Below, one piece after another: positions 17,621 to 27,554 of a DNA stretch of 64,000 nt; position 1 is the stretch's first letter; each line of letters starts with the position of its first letter. The DNA lies in NCBI RefSeq assembly GCF_036227485.1, contig NZ_CP109479.1, positions 4,092,001 through 4,156,000 of the forward strand, given 5' to 3'. The stretch is from Streptomyces sp. NBC_01451. GTDB lineage: Bacteria > Actinomycetota > Actinomycetes > Streptomycetales > Streptomycetaceae. Under the pieces are notes generated by a model, which saw only the letters and a list, made by a program, of their open reading frames with translations, was not told the DNA's origin and did no database searches. Position numbers and translations under genes: made by a program.

Positions 17621-18340
17621 TCATTTTCGGAGGAGTGCGAACGACGCTCCCTGATTGTCCGTGACGACCGCCACATTCCCGTACGAAGTGTCGAAGGGCG
17701 GTGCCTGGACACGACCGCCGAGCCGGTTCACCGTCCCGAGCGCCTCCTCCATGTCCGCCACGGCGAAGTGGACGAGGAAATGAGGGGGCATCTCGGCCGG
17801 GAACACCTCCGAGACGGCGGCCCGGCCGAAGTCGGGGGCCGCTTCGGGTCCGAAGAGGGCGTCGTGGAAGAGGTTGCCGTAGAAGTCGTTGACGACAGCG
17901 GTGTCCCGGGCGTACAGCTCGGCCCAGGCGAAGCTGCCGGGCTCGTGGCGGCGGCCGAAACCGGTGTGCGTACCGGCCTGCCAGAGGCCGAACACGGCAC
18001 CTTCGGGGTCGGCGGCCAGTGCCGTCGTGCCCAGTTCCCCCACCGGAACAGGTGCGGTGATCACCTGTCCGCCGGCCGCGTGGATCCGGGCGACGAGGGC
18101 ATGGACGTGCGGGGTGGCGAAGTACACCGTCCAGACGGTGGGCATCCGGCCGTCGGCCTTGTGGGCGAGAGAGGCGACGGGTTCGCCGTCGCACAGGGCC
18201 TGCACCAGTCCCTCCTTCTCCCGGAAGGTCCACCCGAAGAGCTCACCGTAGAAGCGCTTGCCCGCCTCGACGTCGGGCAGCTGGGCGTCCACCCAGCAGG
18301 GGACGCCCTCTGTGCGGGCGGATGCCCTGTTTTCGGCCAT
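17621..18340 (-). CDS. Two-domain VOC/glyoxalase protein, possible AfsK-binding protein KbpA
   Basis: The 239-aa protein has two vicinal-oxygen-chelate modules: about 12-120 (GVPCWVDAQLPDVEAGKRFYGELFGWTF) and about 135-238 (GSFAWAELYARDTAVVNDFYGNLF, ending NVAVVTDNQGASFALLRK). Such proteins, once annotated as hydroxylases, often lack an obvious enzymatic role. It lies directly upstream of afsK on the same strand with a gap of about 240 bp. From memory, S. coelicolor has an AfsK-inhibiting protein, KbpA, encoded next to afsK with a similar size; that identity is an inference and was not checked. A CCGTTAACTTGACGGTA-like stretch lies just before its ATG. Confidence 0.85.
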   Translation of the reverse strand: MAENRASARTEGVPCWVDAQLPDVEAGKRFYGELFGWTFREKEGLVQALCDGEPVASLAHKADGRMPTVWTVYFATPHVHALVARIHAAGGQVITAPVPVGELGTTALAADPEGAVFGLWQAGTHTGFGRRHEPGSFAWAELYARDTAVVNDFYGNLFHDALFGPEAAPDFGRAAVSEVFPAEMPPHFLVHFAVADMEEALGTVNRLGGRVQAPPFDTSYGNVAVVTDNQGASFALLRK

Positions 18341-18509
18341 ACCGTCAAGTTAACGGTCCTTCACGCATCCCGCAGAGCAGGCGCCGGATCGGGGCGCGGG
18401 ACCGGGCGCAGCCGCCTCTCGCCGCCCTCCGGACGCCCTCCCACCTCCCATGCACCCCATTTGCAGTCGGCCGAATCGCGCTCCGATCACCCCTCGGTAA
18501 GCTGACGGC

Positions 18510-19157
18510 ATGACAGGACAAGTGCGTACCGTCGACGGCCGTGTGGCCGGTCGGCGTGGGCAGGCGACCCGGCAGAAGCTGCTCGACTGCCTCAGCGAGA
18601 TGCTCAGCTCCTCCCCTTACCGGGACGTCAAAGTCATCGATGTCGCCCGGAAGGCGGGGACTTCGCCCGCCACCTTCTACCAGTACTTCCCGGACGTCGA
18701 AGGCGCCGTCCTGGAGATCGCCGAGCAAATGGCCACCGAGGGCGCCGGGTTGACCCAGCTGCTCGCCGGGCGGTCCTGGGTCGGCAAGGCCGGCTGGCAG
18801 ACCGCCCAGGAACTCGTCGACGGGTTCCTGGAGTTCTGGCGGCGCAACGACGCGATCCTCAGGGTCGTCGATCTGGGTGCCGCCGAGGGCGACAAGCGGT
18901 TCTACAAGATCCGCATGAAGATCCTCAACTCCGTGACCAACTCCCTTACGGACACGGTCACAGAGCTCCAGGCCAAGGGCAGGGTCGACAAGGACGTCAG
19001 CCCCGCCGCCATGGCCGGCTCCCTCGTCGCGATGCTCGCGGCGGTGGCCTCGCACCAGAAGGGATTCCAGACCTGGGGTGTGAAACAGGCCGAACTGAAG
19101 CCCAACCTGGCTCAGTTGGTCCATCTGGGCGTGACCGGCAAGAAGCCGACGAAATAG
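18510..19157 (+). CDS. TetR-family regulator
   Basis: 215 aa. The helix-turn-helix is at residues about 15-65 (RGQATRQKLLDCLSEMLSSS, VIDVARKAGTSPATFYQYFPDVEGAVLEIAEQM), followed by a helical effector domain with WQTAQELVDGFLEFWRRND, a form seen in actinobacterial TetR proteins that sense acyl-CoA or lipid ligands. The gene is monocistronic and ends before a perfect hairpin. A CTGACGGCATGACAG stretch overlapping its own start codon (18502-18516) matches 11 of 15 positions of the palindrome found nine times at the acyl-CoA gene promoters, which makes this the best local candidate for the regulator of that set (inference). Confidence 0.88.
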   Translation: MTGQVRTVDGRVAGRRGQATRQKLLDCLSEMLSSSPYRDVKVIDVARKAGTSPATFYQYFPDVEGAVLEIAEQMATEGAGLTQLLAGRSWVGKAGWQTAQELVDGFLEFWRRNDAILRVVDLGAAEGDKRFYKIRMKILNSVTNSLTDTVTELQAKGRVDKDVSPAAMAGSLVAMLAAVASHQKGFQTWGVKQAELKPNLAQLVHLGVTGKKPTK

Positions 19158-19211
19158 CCCCGGCCCACTTATCCAGGTTCCGCGGCCCCTTCAGGCCCAA
19201 GTCCTGTCACG

Positions 19212-19245
19212 CAGGCGGTGGTCCACTCCGGTGGACCACCGCCTG
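19212..19245. terminator. Bidirectional hairpin terminator
   Basis: A 15-bp perfect inverted repeat (CAGGCGGTGGTCCAC / GTGGACCACCGCCTG) with a TCCG loop lies between the convergent TetR gene and the F420-type oxidoreductase gene, so it probably ends both transcripts. Confidence 0.85.
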
Positions 19246-19310
19246 TCGCGCGTCACCGCCCTCGGCCCCGCGTGTTCACAGCCGTCACGCCGTGAGCGCC
19301 CTCAGCGCCG

Positions 19311-19820
19311 TCAGCGTCTTACGATCCGGAAGATCCGTATCTCCCGCTCGACCCGTGCCTGGTACGTCGCGTACGGCGGCCAGAACGTGAGCAGTGCCTT
19401 CCAGGCGGCGTCCCGTTCCTCGCCCGCCAGGAGTCGGGCCCTGACGGGGATGTCCTCCCCTTTCCAGCTGACCTCGGCGTCCGGATGGGCGAGGAGGTTG
19501 GCGGTCCAGGCGGGATGACCGGTACGCCCGAAGTTGGACCCGATGAGCAGCCAGCTGCCGCCGCCCTCCTGTCCCGCGCCCTCCCCCGGTTCCTCCGGCA
19601 TGCAGGCGAGCGGTGTGCGCCGAAGCTGCCCGCTCTTCGCCCCGCGCACGGTGAGCACGACCCCGGGCAGCAGCTGGGCGCTGAGCAGCACCTTGCCCCT
19701 GGTCAGGCGATGGACGACACGGTCGAGCGCGGGCACGACGTGCGGGGCGATCCGCGCGAAGGCCGGCGCCGAGGACACTTTCTGGACCGCTTTCACGACC
19801 CTCGCCGCTGTTACCGGCAT
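19311..19820 (-). CDS. Nitroreductase/deazaflavin (F420)-dependent oxidoreductase, DDN family
   Basis: 169 aa. The split-barrel flavin-binding core includes VLTVRGAKSGQLRRTPLACM, SWLLIGSNFGRTGHPAWTANLLAHPDAEV and the C-terminal WPPYATYQARVEREIRIFRI, all typical of the DDN/PNPOx-like F420-dependent family. A Gly/Glu insertion (EEPGEGAGQEGGG) occurs mid-domain. Its ATG shares one base with the TGA of the acyl-CoA dehydrogenase gene upstream (TGATG), so the two form one operon under the divergent promoter at 21.1 kb carrying palindromes A and B. Probable role: F420- or FMN-linked reduction of a pathway intermediate. Confidence 0.87.
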   Translation of the reverse strand: MPVTAARVVKAVQKVSSAPAFARIAPHVVPALDRVVHRLTRGKVLLSAQLLPGVVLTVRGAKSGQLRRTPLACMPEEPGEGAGQEGGGSWLLIGSNFGRTGHPAWTANLLAHPDAEVSWKGEDIPVRARLLAGEERDAAWKALLTFWPPYATYQARVEREIRIFRIVRR

Positions 19821-21052
19821 CAGACGGCCACCTCTCCCGTGTCGAAGAGCCGCGCGGCCTCGGCTGCGTGCGCCCGGAGCCGGTGCACCGGCCCGAACAG
19901 CAGCTCGTCACCGGCGGCGCGCTTGAAGTACAACTGGGCCTCGTGCTCCCAGGTGAAGCCGATACCGCCGTGCAGCTGGATGCCCTCGGCGGCGGCGGTA
20001 CGGAGGGCGTCGAGGGCCTGGGCGAGGGCGAGCCCGCCGGCCCGCTCCCCCTCGTGGGCGGTCGCGGCAGCCGTGGCGGTCGTGGCACTCGGCTCGGTCG
20101 ACGCGGTTTCCCAGGCCGCGTAGTAGGCGGCCGAACGCGCCGCCTGGACCTGGACGTACACATCGGCGAGCCGGTGCTTCACGGCCTGGAAGGAGCCGAT
20201 GGCCCGCCCGAACTGCTCGCGCCGCTGGGCGTGTTCGACGGTCAGCTCCAGGATCCGGTCGGCGGCCCCGACGGCCTCGGCGGCGAGCACGGTGGCGGTG
20301 ACGTCTCCGGCGCGGGCGAGGCAGGCACCGACGTCGGCCTCCTCGTCGCCCAGCAACTCGGCGGGCACGTCCCGCAGTTCGAGGCGGGCCTGCGGACGGG
20401 TGGCGTCGAGGGAGGTCTGCCGGGTGCGGACGAGACCGGGGGCGTCACCGGGGACCAGGAAGAGAAGGGTGCGCGAGCGGGCGTAGCCGCCGGCGTGGGC
20501 CGCCACGAGGAGAAGTCCGGCGCTGTGTCCGTCGAGGACCTGCCCGACCTGCCCGTACAGCCGCCAGCCGGCCGCCCGTCGGGCCGCCTGCACGCCTCCG
20601 GCCCGGCCTCCCCCGGCCCAGTCCCGGCGGGGTTCACCGGTGAGCGAGAGCACGGTGGCCAGACAGGCGCCGGGGACGGCTAGAGCGGCGGTCAGGGCGC
20701 CGGAGGCGATGCGCGGGAGGAGCTCGGCGCGCTGCGCGTCGGTGCCGAGAGCGGTGACGAGGGGGGCGGCCAGTACGGCGGTCGCGAGCAGCGGGGAGGG
20801 GGCCAGGGACCGCCCCAACTCCTCGGCGGCGAGTACGAGTTCGGTCGTGGTGCCGCCCACGCCGCCGTGCGCCTCGGGGAGGGCGAGACCGGGCAGTCCG
20901 AGGTCGCGGGCGAGGGTCTTCCAGAGGGCGGGGTCGTACCCGGACCGGGTGTCGACGGCGGCCCGCACATCACCGGGCGAGCACCGCTTGTGGAGCAGTT
21001 CGCGGAGCGTACGGCGGATGTGGTCCTGCTCGGGGGTGAAACGAGTGTCCAT
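19820..21052 (-). CDS. Acyl-CoA dehydrogenase family protein (beta-type FadE)
   Basis: 410 aa with N-terminal helical domain (FTPEQDHIRRTLRELLHKR), beta middle domain and C-terminal helices. The C-terminal segment GIQLHGGIGFTWEHEAQLYFKRA is typical of the FadE29/ChsE2-like subunits that pair with a second FadE to form alpha2-beta2 dehydrogenases acting on steroid or other bulky acyl-CoAs. No YEG-type catalytic Glu is present at the usual C-terminal site. The protein contains low-complexity Ala/Gly stretches. It is the first gene of a two-gene operon; its promoter faces the thiolase-fold gene across palindromes A and B. Confidence 0.88.
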   Translation of the reverse strand: MDTRFTPEQDHIRRTLRELLHKRCSPGDVRAAVDTRSGYDPALWKTLARDLGLPGLALPEAHGGVGGTTTELVLAAEELGRSLAPSPLLATAVLAAPLVTALGTDAQRAELLPRIASGALTAALAVPGACLATVLSLTGEPRRDWAGGGRAGGVQAARRAAGWRLYGQVGQVLDGHSAGLLLVAAHAGGYARSRTLLFLVPGDAPGLVRTRQTSLDATRPQARLELRDVPAELLGDEEADVGACLARAGDVTATVLAAEAVGAADRILELTVEHAQRREQFGRAIGSFQAVKHRLADVYVQVQAARSAAYYAAWETASTEPSATTATAAATAHEGERAGGLALAQALDALRTAAAEGIQLHGGIGFTWEHEAQLYFKRAAGDELLFGPVHRLRAHAAEAARLFDTGEVAV

Positions 21053-21095
21053 GACCTGCCCCTCCTGGGCGTCCGCGGCGCCCGCTCAGCGGGAT

Positions 21096-21110
21096 CTGAC
21101 GGTTCGTCAT
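21096..21110. promoter_or_regulatory. Regulon palindrome, site A
   Basis: CTGACGGTTCGTCAT matches the consensus CTGACGGnnCGTCAG at all but the last position. It lies 44 bp upstream of the acyl-CoA dehydrogenase start. Confidence 0.8.
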
Positions 21111-21146
21111 ATTAGGGCGGACGCACCCTGCCGCACAGAGCCCGAG

Positions 21147-21161
21147 CTGATATACCGTCAG
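21147..21161. promoter_or_regulatory. Regulon palindrome, site B
   Basis: CTGATATACCGTCAG, with outer arms conserved, is centred 51 bp from site A and about 64 bp before the thiolase-fold gene start. It is the more degenerate of the pair. Confidence 0.65.
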
Positions 21162-21224
21162 ATTCATGCTGAGTCGACGACGAACGGGCAGGCGGCGAAC
21201 GGGCGGCCGGCGGGAGGCCGGACG

Positions 21225-22394
21225 GTGAGCCGGAAAGTCGCGATCGTCGGGGTCGCCCTCTCGGACTGCGGCCGGGTGGACGACGTGACCCCGTACGCAC
21301 TGCACGCACAGGCCGCCCGGCGGGCGCTGGCGGACTCGGGGCTCGGCCGGGAGGTGGTCGACGGTTTCGCGTCCGCGGGTCTCGGCACGCTGGCCCCCGC
21401 CGAGGTGGCCGAATACCTGGGCCTGCGCCCCACGTGGGTCGACTCCACCTCGGTCGGCGGTTCGACCTGGGAGGTCATGGCGGCGCACGCGGCCGACGCG
21501 ATAGCCGCGGGCCACGCCAACGCCGTACTCCTCGTCTACGGCTCGACAGCGCGCGCGGACGTCAAGGCGGGCCGCCGGACGGGGAACCTCTCCTTCGGCG
21601 CGCGCGGCCCGTTGCAGTTCGAGGTCCCGTACGGCCACACCCTGATCGCGAAGTACGCGATGGCCGCCCGCCGCCACATGCACGAATACGGCACGACGAT
21701 CGAGCAGTTGGCGTCGGTGGCGGTGCAGGCGAGAGCCAACGCGGCACTGAACCCGGAGGCGATGTTCCGGACACCGATCACCGTCGACGAGGTGCTCGAC
21801 GGCCCGATGATCGCGGACCCCTTCACCAAACTGCACTGCTGTCTGCGCTCCGACGGGGGCGCGGCGGTGCTGCTGGTGGCCGAGGAGTACGTGCGGGACT
21901 GCCGTACGCGGCCGGTGTGGATCCTCGGCACGGGTGAGCACGTCTCGCACGTGACCATGTCGGAGTGGGCCGACTTCACGGTGTCCCCGGCGGCGGTGAG
22001 CGGGCGGATCGCCTTCGAGCGGGCGGGAGTTCGGCCGCAGGAGATCGACTTCGCGGAGATCTACGACGCGTTCACCTATATGACGCTGGTGACGCTGGAG
22101 GACCTCGGCTTCTGCGGGAAGGGCGAGGGCGGGGAGTTCGTGGACGCCGCGAAGGGCCGCCTGCGTGTGGAGGGCGGCGAGCTGCCGGTCAACACCGACG
22201 GGGGCGGGCTGTCGGCCCAGCACCCGGGAATGCGGGGGCTGTTCCTGCTGGTGGAGGCGGTCAGGCAGTTGCGCGGGGACGGGGGTGCGCGGCAGGTCCG
22301 TACGGCCTCGGGAGGACCGCCGGAGCTCGGGGTGGCCTCCGGCACCGGGGGCTGGTTCTGCTCGTCCGGGACGGTGGTGCTGGGCCGGGGGTGA
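21225..22394 (+). CDS. Thiolase-fold lipid-transfer protein / Ltp2-like aldolase
   Basis: 389 aa with the two-domain thiolase fold (MSRKVAIVGVALSDCG; NTDGGGLSAQHPGMRG near 323-338). The position of the thiolase nucleophile reads STSVGGSTWEV and has no Cys. EIYDAFTYMTLVTLEDLGFC (Tyr280) matches the YD-F-T motif holding the catalytic Tyr of Ltp2-type retro-aldolases of steroid side-chain degradation (family knowledge). Those enzymes need a DUF35 partner, and one is encoded at 29121-29585. GTG 21225 has GGGAGG upstream; the frame is open further 5' but overlaps palindromes A and B. Predicted role: retro-aldol cleavage of a beta-hydroxyacyl-CoA (inference). Confidence 0.85.
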   Translation: MSRKVAIVGVALSDCGRVDDVTPYALHAQAARRALADSGLGREVVDGFASAGLGTLAPAEVAEYLGLRPTWVDSTSVGGSTWEVMAAHAADAIAAGHANAVLLVYGSTARADVKAGRRTGNLSFGARGPLQFEVPYGHTLIAKYAMAARRHMHEYGTTIEQLASVAVQARANAALNPEAMFRTPITVDEVLDGPMIADPFTKLHCCLRSDGGAAVLLVAEEYVRDCRTRPVWILGTGEHVSHVTMSEWADFTVSPAAVSGRIAFERAGVRPQEIDFAEIYDAFTYMTLVTLEDLGFCGKGEGGEFVDAAKGRLRVEGGELPVNTDGGGLSAQHPGMRGLFLLVEAVRQLRGDGGARQVRTASGGPPELGVASGTGGWFCSSGTVVLGRG

Positions 22395-22422
22395 GCGCTC
22401 GGGCGCCCCTCAGCGGTTCACG

Positions 22423-22944
22423 TCACCCACGCAGTTCGGGGATCTCGTCCGTCGGCAGGACGTCGGCGACGCGCCACAGCCCGATCCAGCTCTTCGGGGC
22501 GACCGACTCGTCGAGCAGTACGGCGTTCACCTCGGGGTCGGGGTCGTCGCAGGCGTCGGCGCAGACGGTGACCTTGAATCCGGTGTCGACCGCCCACCGG
22601 GTGGTGGACAGCACCGTCCCGGACGTGGCGACGCCCGCGACGACGAGCCGGCCGACACCGGCGGCCTCCAGCAGCTCGCGGAGGTCCGTGGTGGCGAAGG
22701 CACTGAAGCTGGTCTTGGTCAGCACGGTCTCGCCCTCGGCGGGAGCCAGGAGCGGGTGGATCTGTTCGCGCATGCCCTGCGGGACGACGTGGAAGACGGG
22801 CAGCCCGGCCGTACGGGCTGCCGTGAGCGCGTGCGCGGCCCGCTCGGCGACCGAGGGGTCGTGGCTGAAGTTGTCGACGATGTAGGTGACGTAGTCGAGG
22901 GCGAGAAACGCGGTGCGGGTGGCGGGGGCGTCGGGGGTGGCCAC
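22423..22944 (-). CDS. Isochorismatase-like (cysteine hydrolase fold) protein lacking the catalytic Cys
   Basis: 173 aa. It contains ALDYVTYIVDNF (first Asp), LTKTSFSAFATTDLRELL (Lys) and VVAGVATSGTVLSTTRWAVD, where the family normally has a Cys in the GVATxxCV block. Here that place is Thr/Val, so if it is active the chemistry must differ from that of nicotinamidase-like cysteine hydrolases; Cys-free isochorismatase-fold proteins do exist. It is divergent from a TetR gene at 23078 that probably controls it. A 29-bp gap separates its end from the converging thiolase-fold gene. Confidence 0.87.
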   Translation of the reverse strand: MATPDAPATRTAFLALDYVTYIVDNFSHDPSVAERAAHALTAARTAGLPVFHVVPQGMREQIHPLLAPAEGETVLTKTSFSAFATTDLRELLEAAGVGRLVVAGVATSGTVLSTTRWAVDTGFKVTVCADACDDPDPEVNAVLLDESVAPKSWIGLWRVADVLPTDEIPELRG

Positions 22945-23003
22945 AGGGTTCTCCTCTGAGGGCGCGGGCAGGGCAGACCGGGGCGCGGCGCTAGAATCGG
23001 AGA

Positions 23004-23048
23004 GTGCGCCCCGGTTGATCCCACCGTACCGGAGACAGCGCCCCGTTT
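23004..23048. promoter_or_regulatory. Direct repeat in the isochorismatase/TetR divergent promoter
   Basis: GTGCGCCCCGGTT at 23004-23016 and CAGCGCCCCGTTT at 23036-23048 share a GCGCCCCG core spaced 32 bp apart, three helical turns. CCGGT/ACCGG arms lie between them. This is a candidate binding region for the divergent TetR protein. Confidence 0.4.
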
Positions 23049-23077
23049 ATATGGTTCACGACGAGGGAGACCCGGAG

Positions 23078-23650
23078 ATGGCCACGGAGAACCGGCCCCT
23101 GCGCGCCGACGCCCGCCGCAACCGGGACCGGCTGCTGACGGTGGCGCGGGAGGCGTTCGCCGCCGAGGGACTTTCGGTGTCGCTGGACGAGATCGCGCGC
23201 CGGGCGGGCGTGGGGCCGGGCACGCTGTACCGGCACTTCCCCACGAAGGAGGGCCTGTTCGAGGCGGTGGTCCACGAGCGCCTCGACCCGCTCCTCGCCG
23301 AGGCTCACGCCCTGCGCGACGCGGACGACCCGGGCGCGGCCCTGTTCACGGTGCTCGACCGGCTGGTGACGGACGCGGTGACGAAGGCCGACCTGATCGA
23401 CGCGATCGCCCACGCGGGCCCCGAGGTCCGGGCCACGGTCGACGCGACCTCCGCCGACCTCCACCGCGTGATCGGCCGGCTGCTGACCCGCGCCCAGTCC
23501 GCCGGCACGGTCCGCGCCGACATCGGCATCGCGGACCTGATGGCGATCCTGTCGGGCCTCCTGCTGGCCCTGCGCCACCGGGCGAACGCGGGCGCGAACC
23601 CGCGCCTGGCACTGGCAGTGCTGTGCGACGGACTACGGGCGAGGAGTTGA
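23078..23650 (+). CDS. TetR-family repressor of the divergent isochorismatase-like gene
   Basis: 190 aa. The helix-turn-helix is at residues about 10-55 (DRLLTVAREAFAAEGLSVSLDEIARRAGVGPGTLYRHFPTKEGL), followed by a short C-terminal domain of the SCO1712/TetR_C_33-like type (LIDAIAHAGPEVRATVD, LMAILSGLLLALRHRA). ATG 23078 is preceded by GGGAGA; an earlier in-frame ATG at 23051 is possible. The divergent layout with the isochorismatase-like gene suggests local repression. It does not carry the nine-site palindrome in its promoter, so it is less likely to control the acyl-CoA set. Confidence 0.88.
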   Translation: MATENRPLRADARRNRDRLLTVAREAFAAEGLSVSLDEIARRAGVGPGTLYRHFPTKEGLFEAVVHERLDPLLAEAHALRDADDPGAALFTVLDRLVTDAVTKADLIDAIAHAGPEVRATVDATSADLHRVIGRLLTRAQSAGTVRADIGIADLMAILSGLLLALRHRANAGANPRLALAVLCDGLRARS

Positions 23651-23770
23651 GCGCCCCAAAGGGGCACGGGGCGGTGTCGATCTGCGGCTCCGCCGCGATG
23701 GGGGTCCCCCCGCTCGAGCGAAGCCGAGAGTGGGGGAGCGACCGGCCACAGCGGGCCCGCAGCAAACCGA
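23651..23770. repeat. Dispersed Streptomyces intergenic repeat with hairpins
   Basis: Just after the TetR stop is GCCCC-AAA-GGGGC, then a larger palindromic block (CCCCCCGCTCGAGCGAAG with GAGAGTGGGGGAG). This CTCGAGCGAAGCCGAGAG-type sequence is one of the short repeats scattered through Streptomyces intergenic regions (recalled). It probably also ends transcription of the TetR gene. Confidence 0.7.
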
Positions 23771-23796
23771 CAACCTGTCGCCGCCCGCCGGCGGAG

Positions 23797-24207
23797 CTAC
23801 CCGCAGGCCCCGCACAGCCCCCGGTAGGTGACCTCCACCTGGGACACCGTGAAGCCGAAGCGCTCCTCCGCGGGGAGGTCCGCCAGGGGGTCGCCGGTGG
23901 GGTGGACGTCCCGGATCGTGCCGCAGTTGGAGCAGATCAGGTGGTGGTGGGGGTGGTGCGCGTTCGGGTCGTAGCGCTTGGCGCGGCCGTCCGTGGCGAC
24001 TTCTATGACCTCCCCGAGCGAGACCAGCTCGCCCAGGGTGTTGTAGACGGTCGCACGGGAGATCTCCGGCAGCCGCTGGGCCGCGCGGGCGTGCACTTCG
24101 TCGGCCGTGTAATGGACATGTTCGCCGTCGAGGACCTCCGCAACGACACGCCGCTGGGAAGTCATCCGCCAGCCGCGTCCACGCAGTCGCTCCAGCAGGT
24201 CGCTCAT
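23797..24207 (-). CDS. Fur-family peroxide/metal-responsive repressor
   Basis: 136 aa. The winged helix is at about residues 8-85 (RMTSQRRVVAEVLD, ISRATVYNTLGELVSLGEV), then the metal-binding HPHHHLICSNCG region and the C-terminal GLCGACG, giving the two CxxC pairs of a structural zinc site. ATG 24207 is supported by an AGGTG sequence 8 bases upstream; an in-frame GTG lies at 24216. It is divergent from katG. Streptomyces CatR and FurA proteins of this family repress catalase or catalase-peroxidase genes and are released by oxidation, so this one most likely represses katG and itself. Confidence 0.9.
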   Translation of the reverse strand: MSDLLERLRGRGWRMTSQRRVVAEVLDGEHVHYTADEVHARAAQRLPEISRATVYNTLGELVSLGEVIEVATDGRAKRYDPNAHHPHHHLICSNCGTIRDVHPTGDPLADLPAEERFGFTVSQVEVTYRGLCGACG

Positions 24208-24294
24208 ATCGTTCACCTATTCAGGTTCGATGGAATACACGGATTTTACCAGTGGACGTCCGGGTTCCGATAGGATATGGATTTGTCACACTTC

Positions 24295-24322
24295 TTGACT
24301 TGGACCTTGTCCATTGTAGGAT
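24295..24322 (+). promoter_or_regulatory. katG promoter with operator inside the spacer
   Basis: TTGACT (24295-24300) and TAGGAT (24317-24322) are separated by 16 bp. The spacer contains the perfect inverted repeat TGGAC-CTT-GTCCA (24301-24313), well placed for a Fur-type repressor to occlude RNA polymerase. Confidence 0.6.
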
Positions 24323-24489
24323 CGCTTACGGCGATGGCCAAGGGATCCGAGGGACAGGAAGAGACTCCAGTGCGGCACCAGTGCAGCAGGAGACAGAAGC
24401 GGCGAGACGGCGTGTGTGACCTCCCCCACGCGCCCGACCGTCCCCCCACCCCTCACCACCCCTCCAGTTCCTGAGAACGCAGTTCGTGA

Positions 24490-26760
<2,271 letters not shown>

Positions 26761-26793
26761 TCCGCGTCCGATCCGCAGGTTCGTCGCACGACG

Positions 26794-26833
26794 ACGTCCA
26801 GGCCGGCCCGTACGGGTCGGCCTGGACGTTTTC
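26794..26833 (+). terminator. Rho-independent terminator of katG
   Basis: ACGTCCAGGCCG (26794 on) pairs with CGGCCTGGACGT (ending 26829), with an inner GCCC/GGGT extension and a TAC loop, and is followed by TTTT. Confidence 0.9.
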
Positions 26834-26849
26834 GTCGATACTCGTCCCC

Positions 26850-27554
26850 ATGCGTCCTCCAGTACGGTCCTCAGCGCGCCCGGAACCGGATCTTCCCGAC
26901 CTCCACGCCCTGCTCAGAACCCTGCGGGTGTGGTCCCCCGAGGTCACCAGGCTCCCGGCCTTCGACCCGGACACGGCCCCCGCCGATCCGCTCCCCCTCT
27001 TCACCACCTGGTTCGCGGAGGCGGTGGCCGCCGGGCAGCCCGAGCCCCACACCATGTCCCTGGCCACGTCGGACACCGACGGCCTGCCCGACGTACGCAC
27101 CGTCATGCTGCACGGCGCGGACAGCGACGGCTGGTCCTTCGCCTCGCACTCCGGAAGCGGCAAGGGCCGCCAGCTGGCGGCGCGCCCCTACGCCGCGCTC
27201 CACTTCTACTGGCCCGCGCTGGGCCGCCAGATCCGGCTCCGGGGCCCTGTCGCGTCCGCCCCCTCCCCCGAGGCCCAGGCCGACCTGCACGCCCGCTCGA
27301 CGGGAGCACTGGCCGCCGCGCTGACCGGCCGCCAGAGTGAAGTACTGGCCTCGGTGGCCGAGTTGGAGCGCACCTCCCAGGAGGCCTGGGAACGGGCCCA
27401 ACGCGAACCGGACGCCCCCGCCCCGACCTGGACCCTGTACCGACTCCACCCGGACGAGGCCGAGTTCTTCCAGGGCAACGCCCAACGCCGCCACGTACGC
27501 CTCAAGTACCGCCGCACGGAAACGGGTTGGCTCAGGCAGCTGCTGTGGCCGTAG
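26850..27554 (+). CDS. Pyridoxamine 5'-phosphate oxidase (PdxH)-like protein
   Basis: 234 aa with the FMN-binding split barrel: TMSLATSDTDGLPDVRTVMLHGAD, FASHSGSGKGRQLAARPYAALHFYWPALGRQIRLRG, and the C-terminal dimerisation domain TLYRLHPDEAEFFQGNAQRR. The FMN and PLP residues typical of PdxH (R-T-V, S-x-K-G) are visible. The C-terminus ends LLWP instead of the usual RLAP, so it may be a paralogue rather than the housekeeping enzyme. ATG 26850 lies just after the katG terminator. The 3' end overlaps the convergent acetyltransferase by 23 bp. Confidence 0.82.
   Translation: MRPPVRSSARPEPDLPDLHALLRTLRVWSPEVTRLPAFDPDTAPADPLPLFTTWFAEAVAAGQPEPHTMSLATSDTDGLPDVRTVMLHGADSDGWSFASHSGSGKGRQLAARPYAALHFYWPALGRQIRLRGPVASAPSPEAQADLHARSTGALAAALTGRQSEVLASVAELERTSQEAWERAQREPDAPAPTWTLYRLHPDEAEFFQGNAQRRHVRLKYRRTETGWLRQLLWP

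Noticed and set aside
23651..23770. Small RNA or riboswitch
   Set aside because: The palindromic sequence is better explained as a dispersed intergenic repeat and terminator; no conserved aptamer motif was seen.
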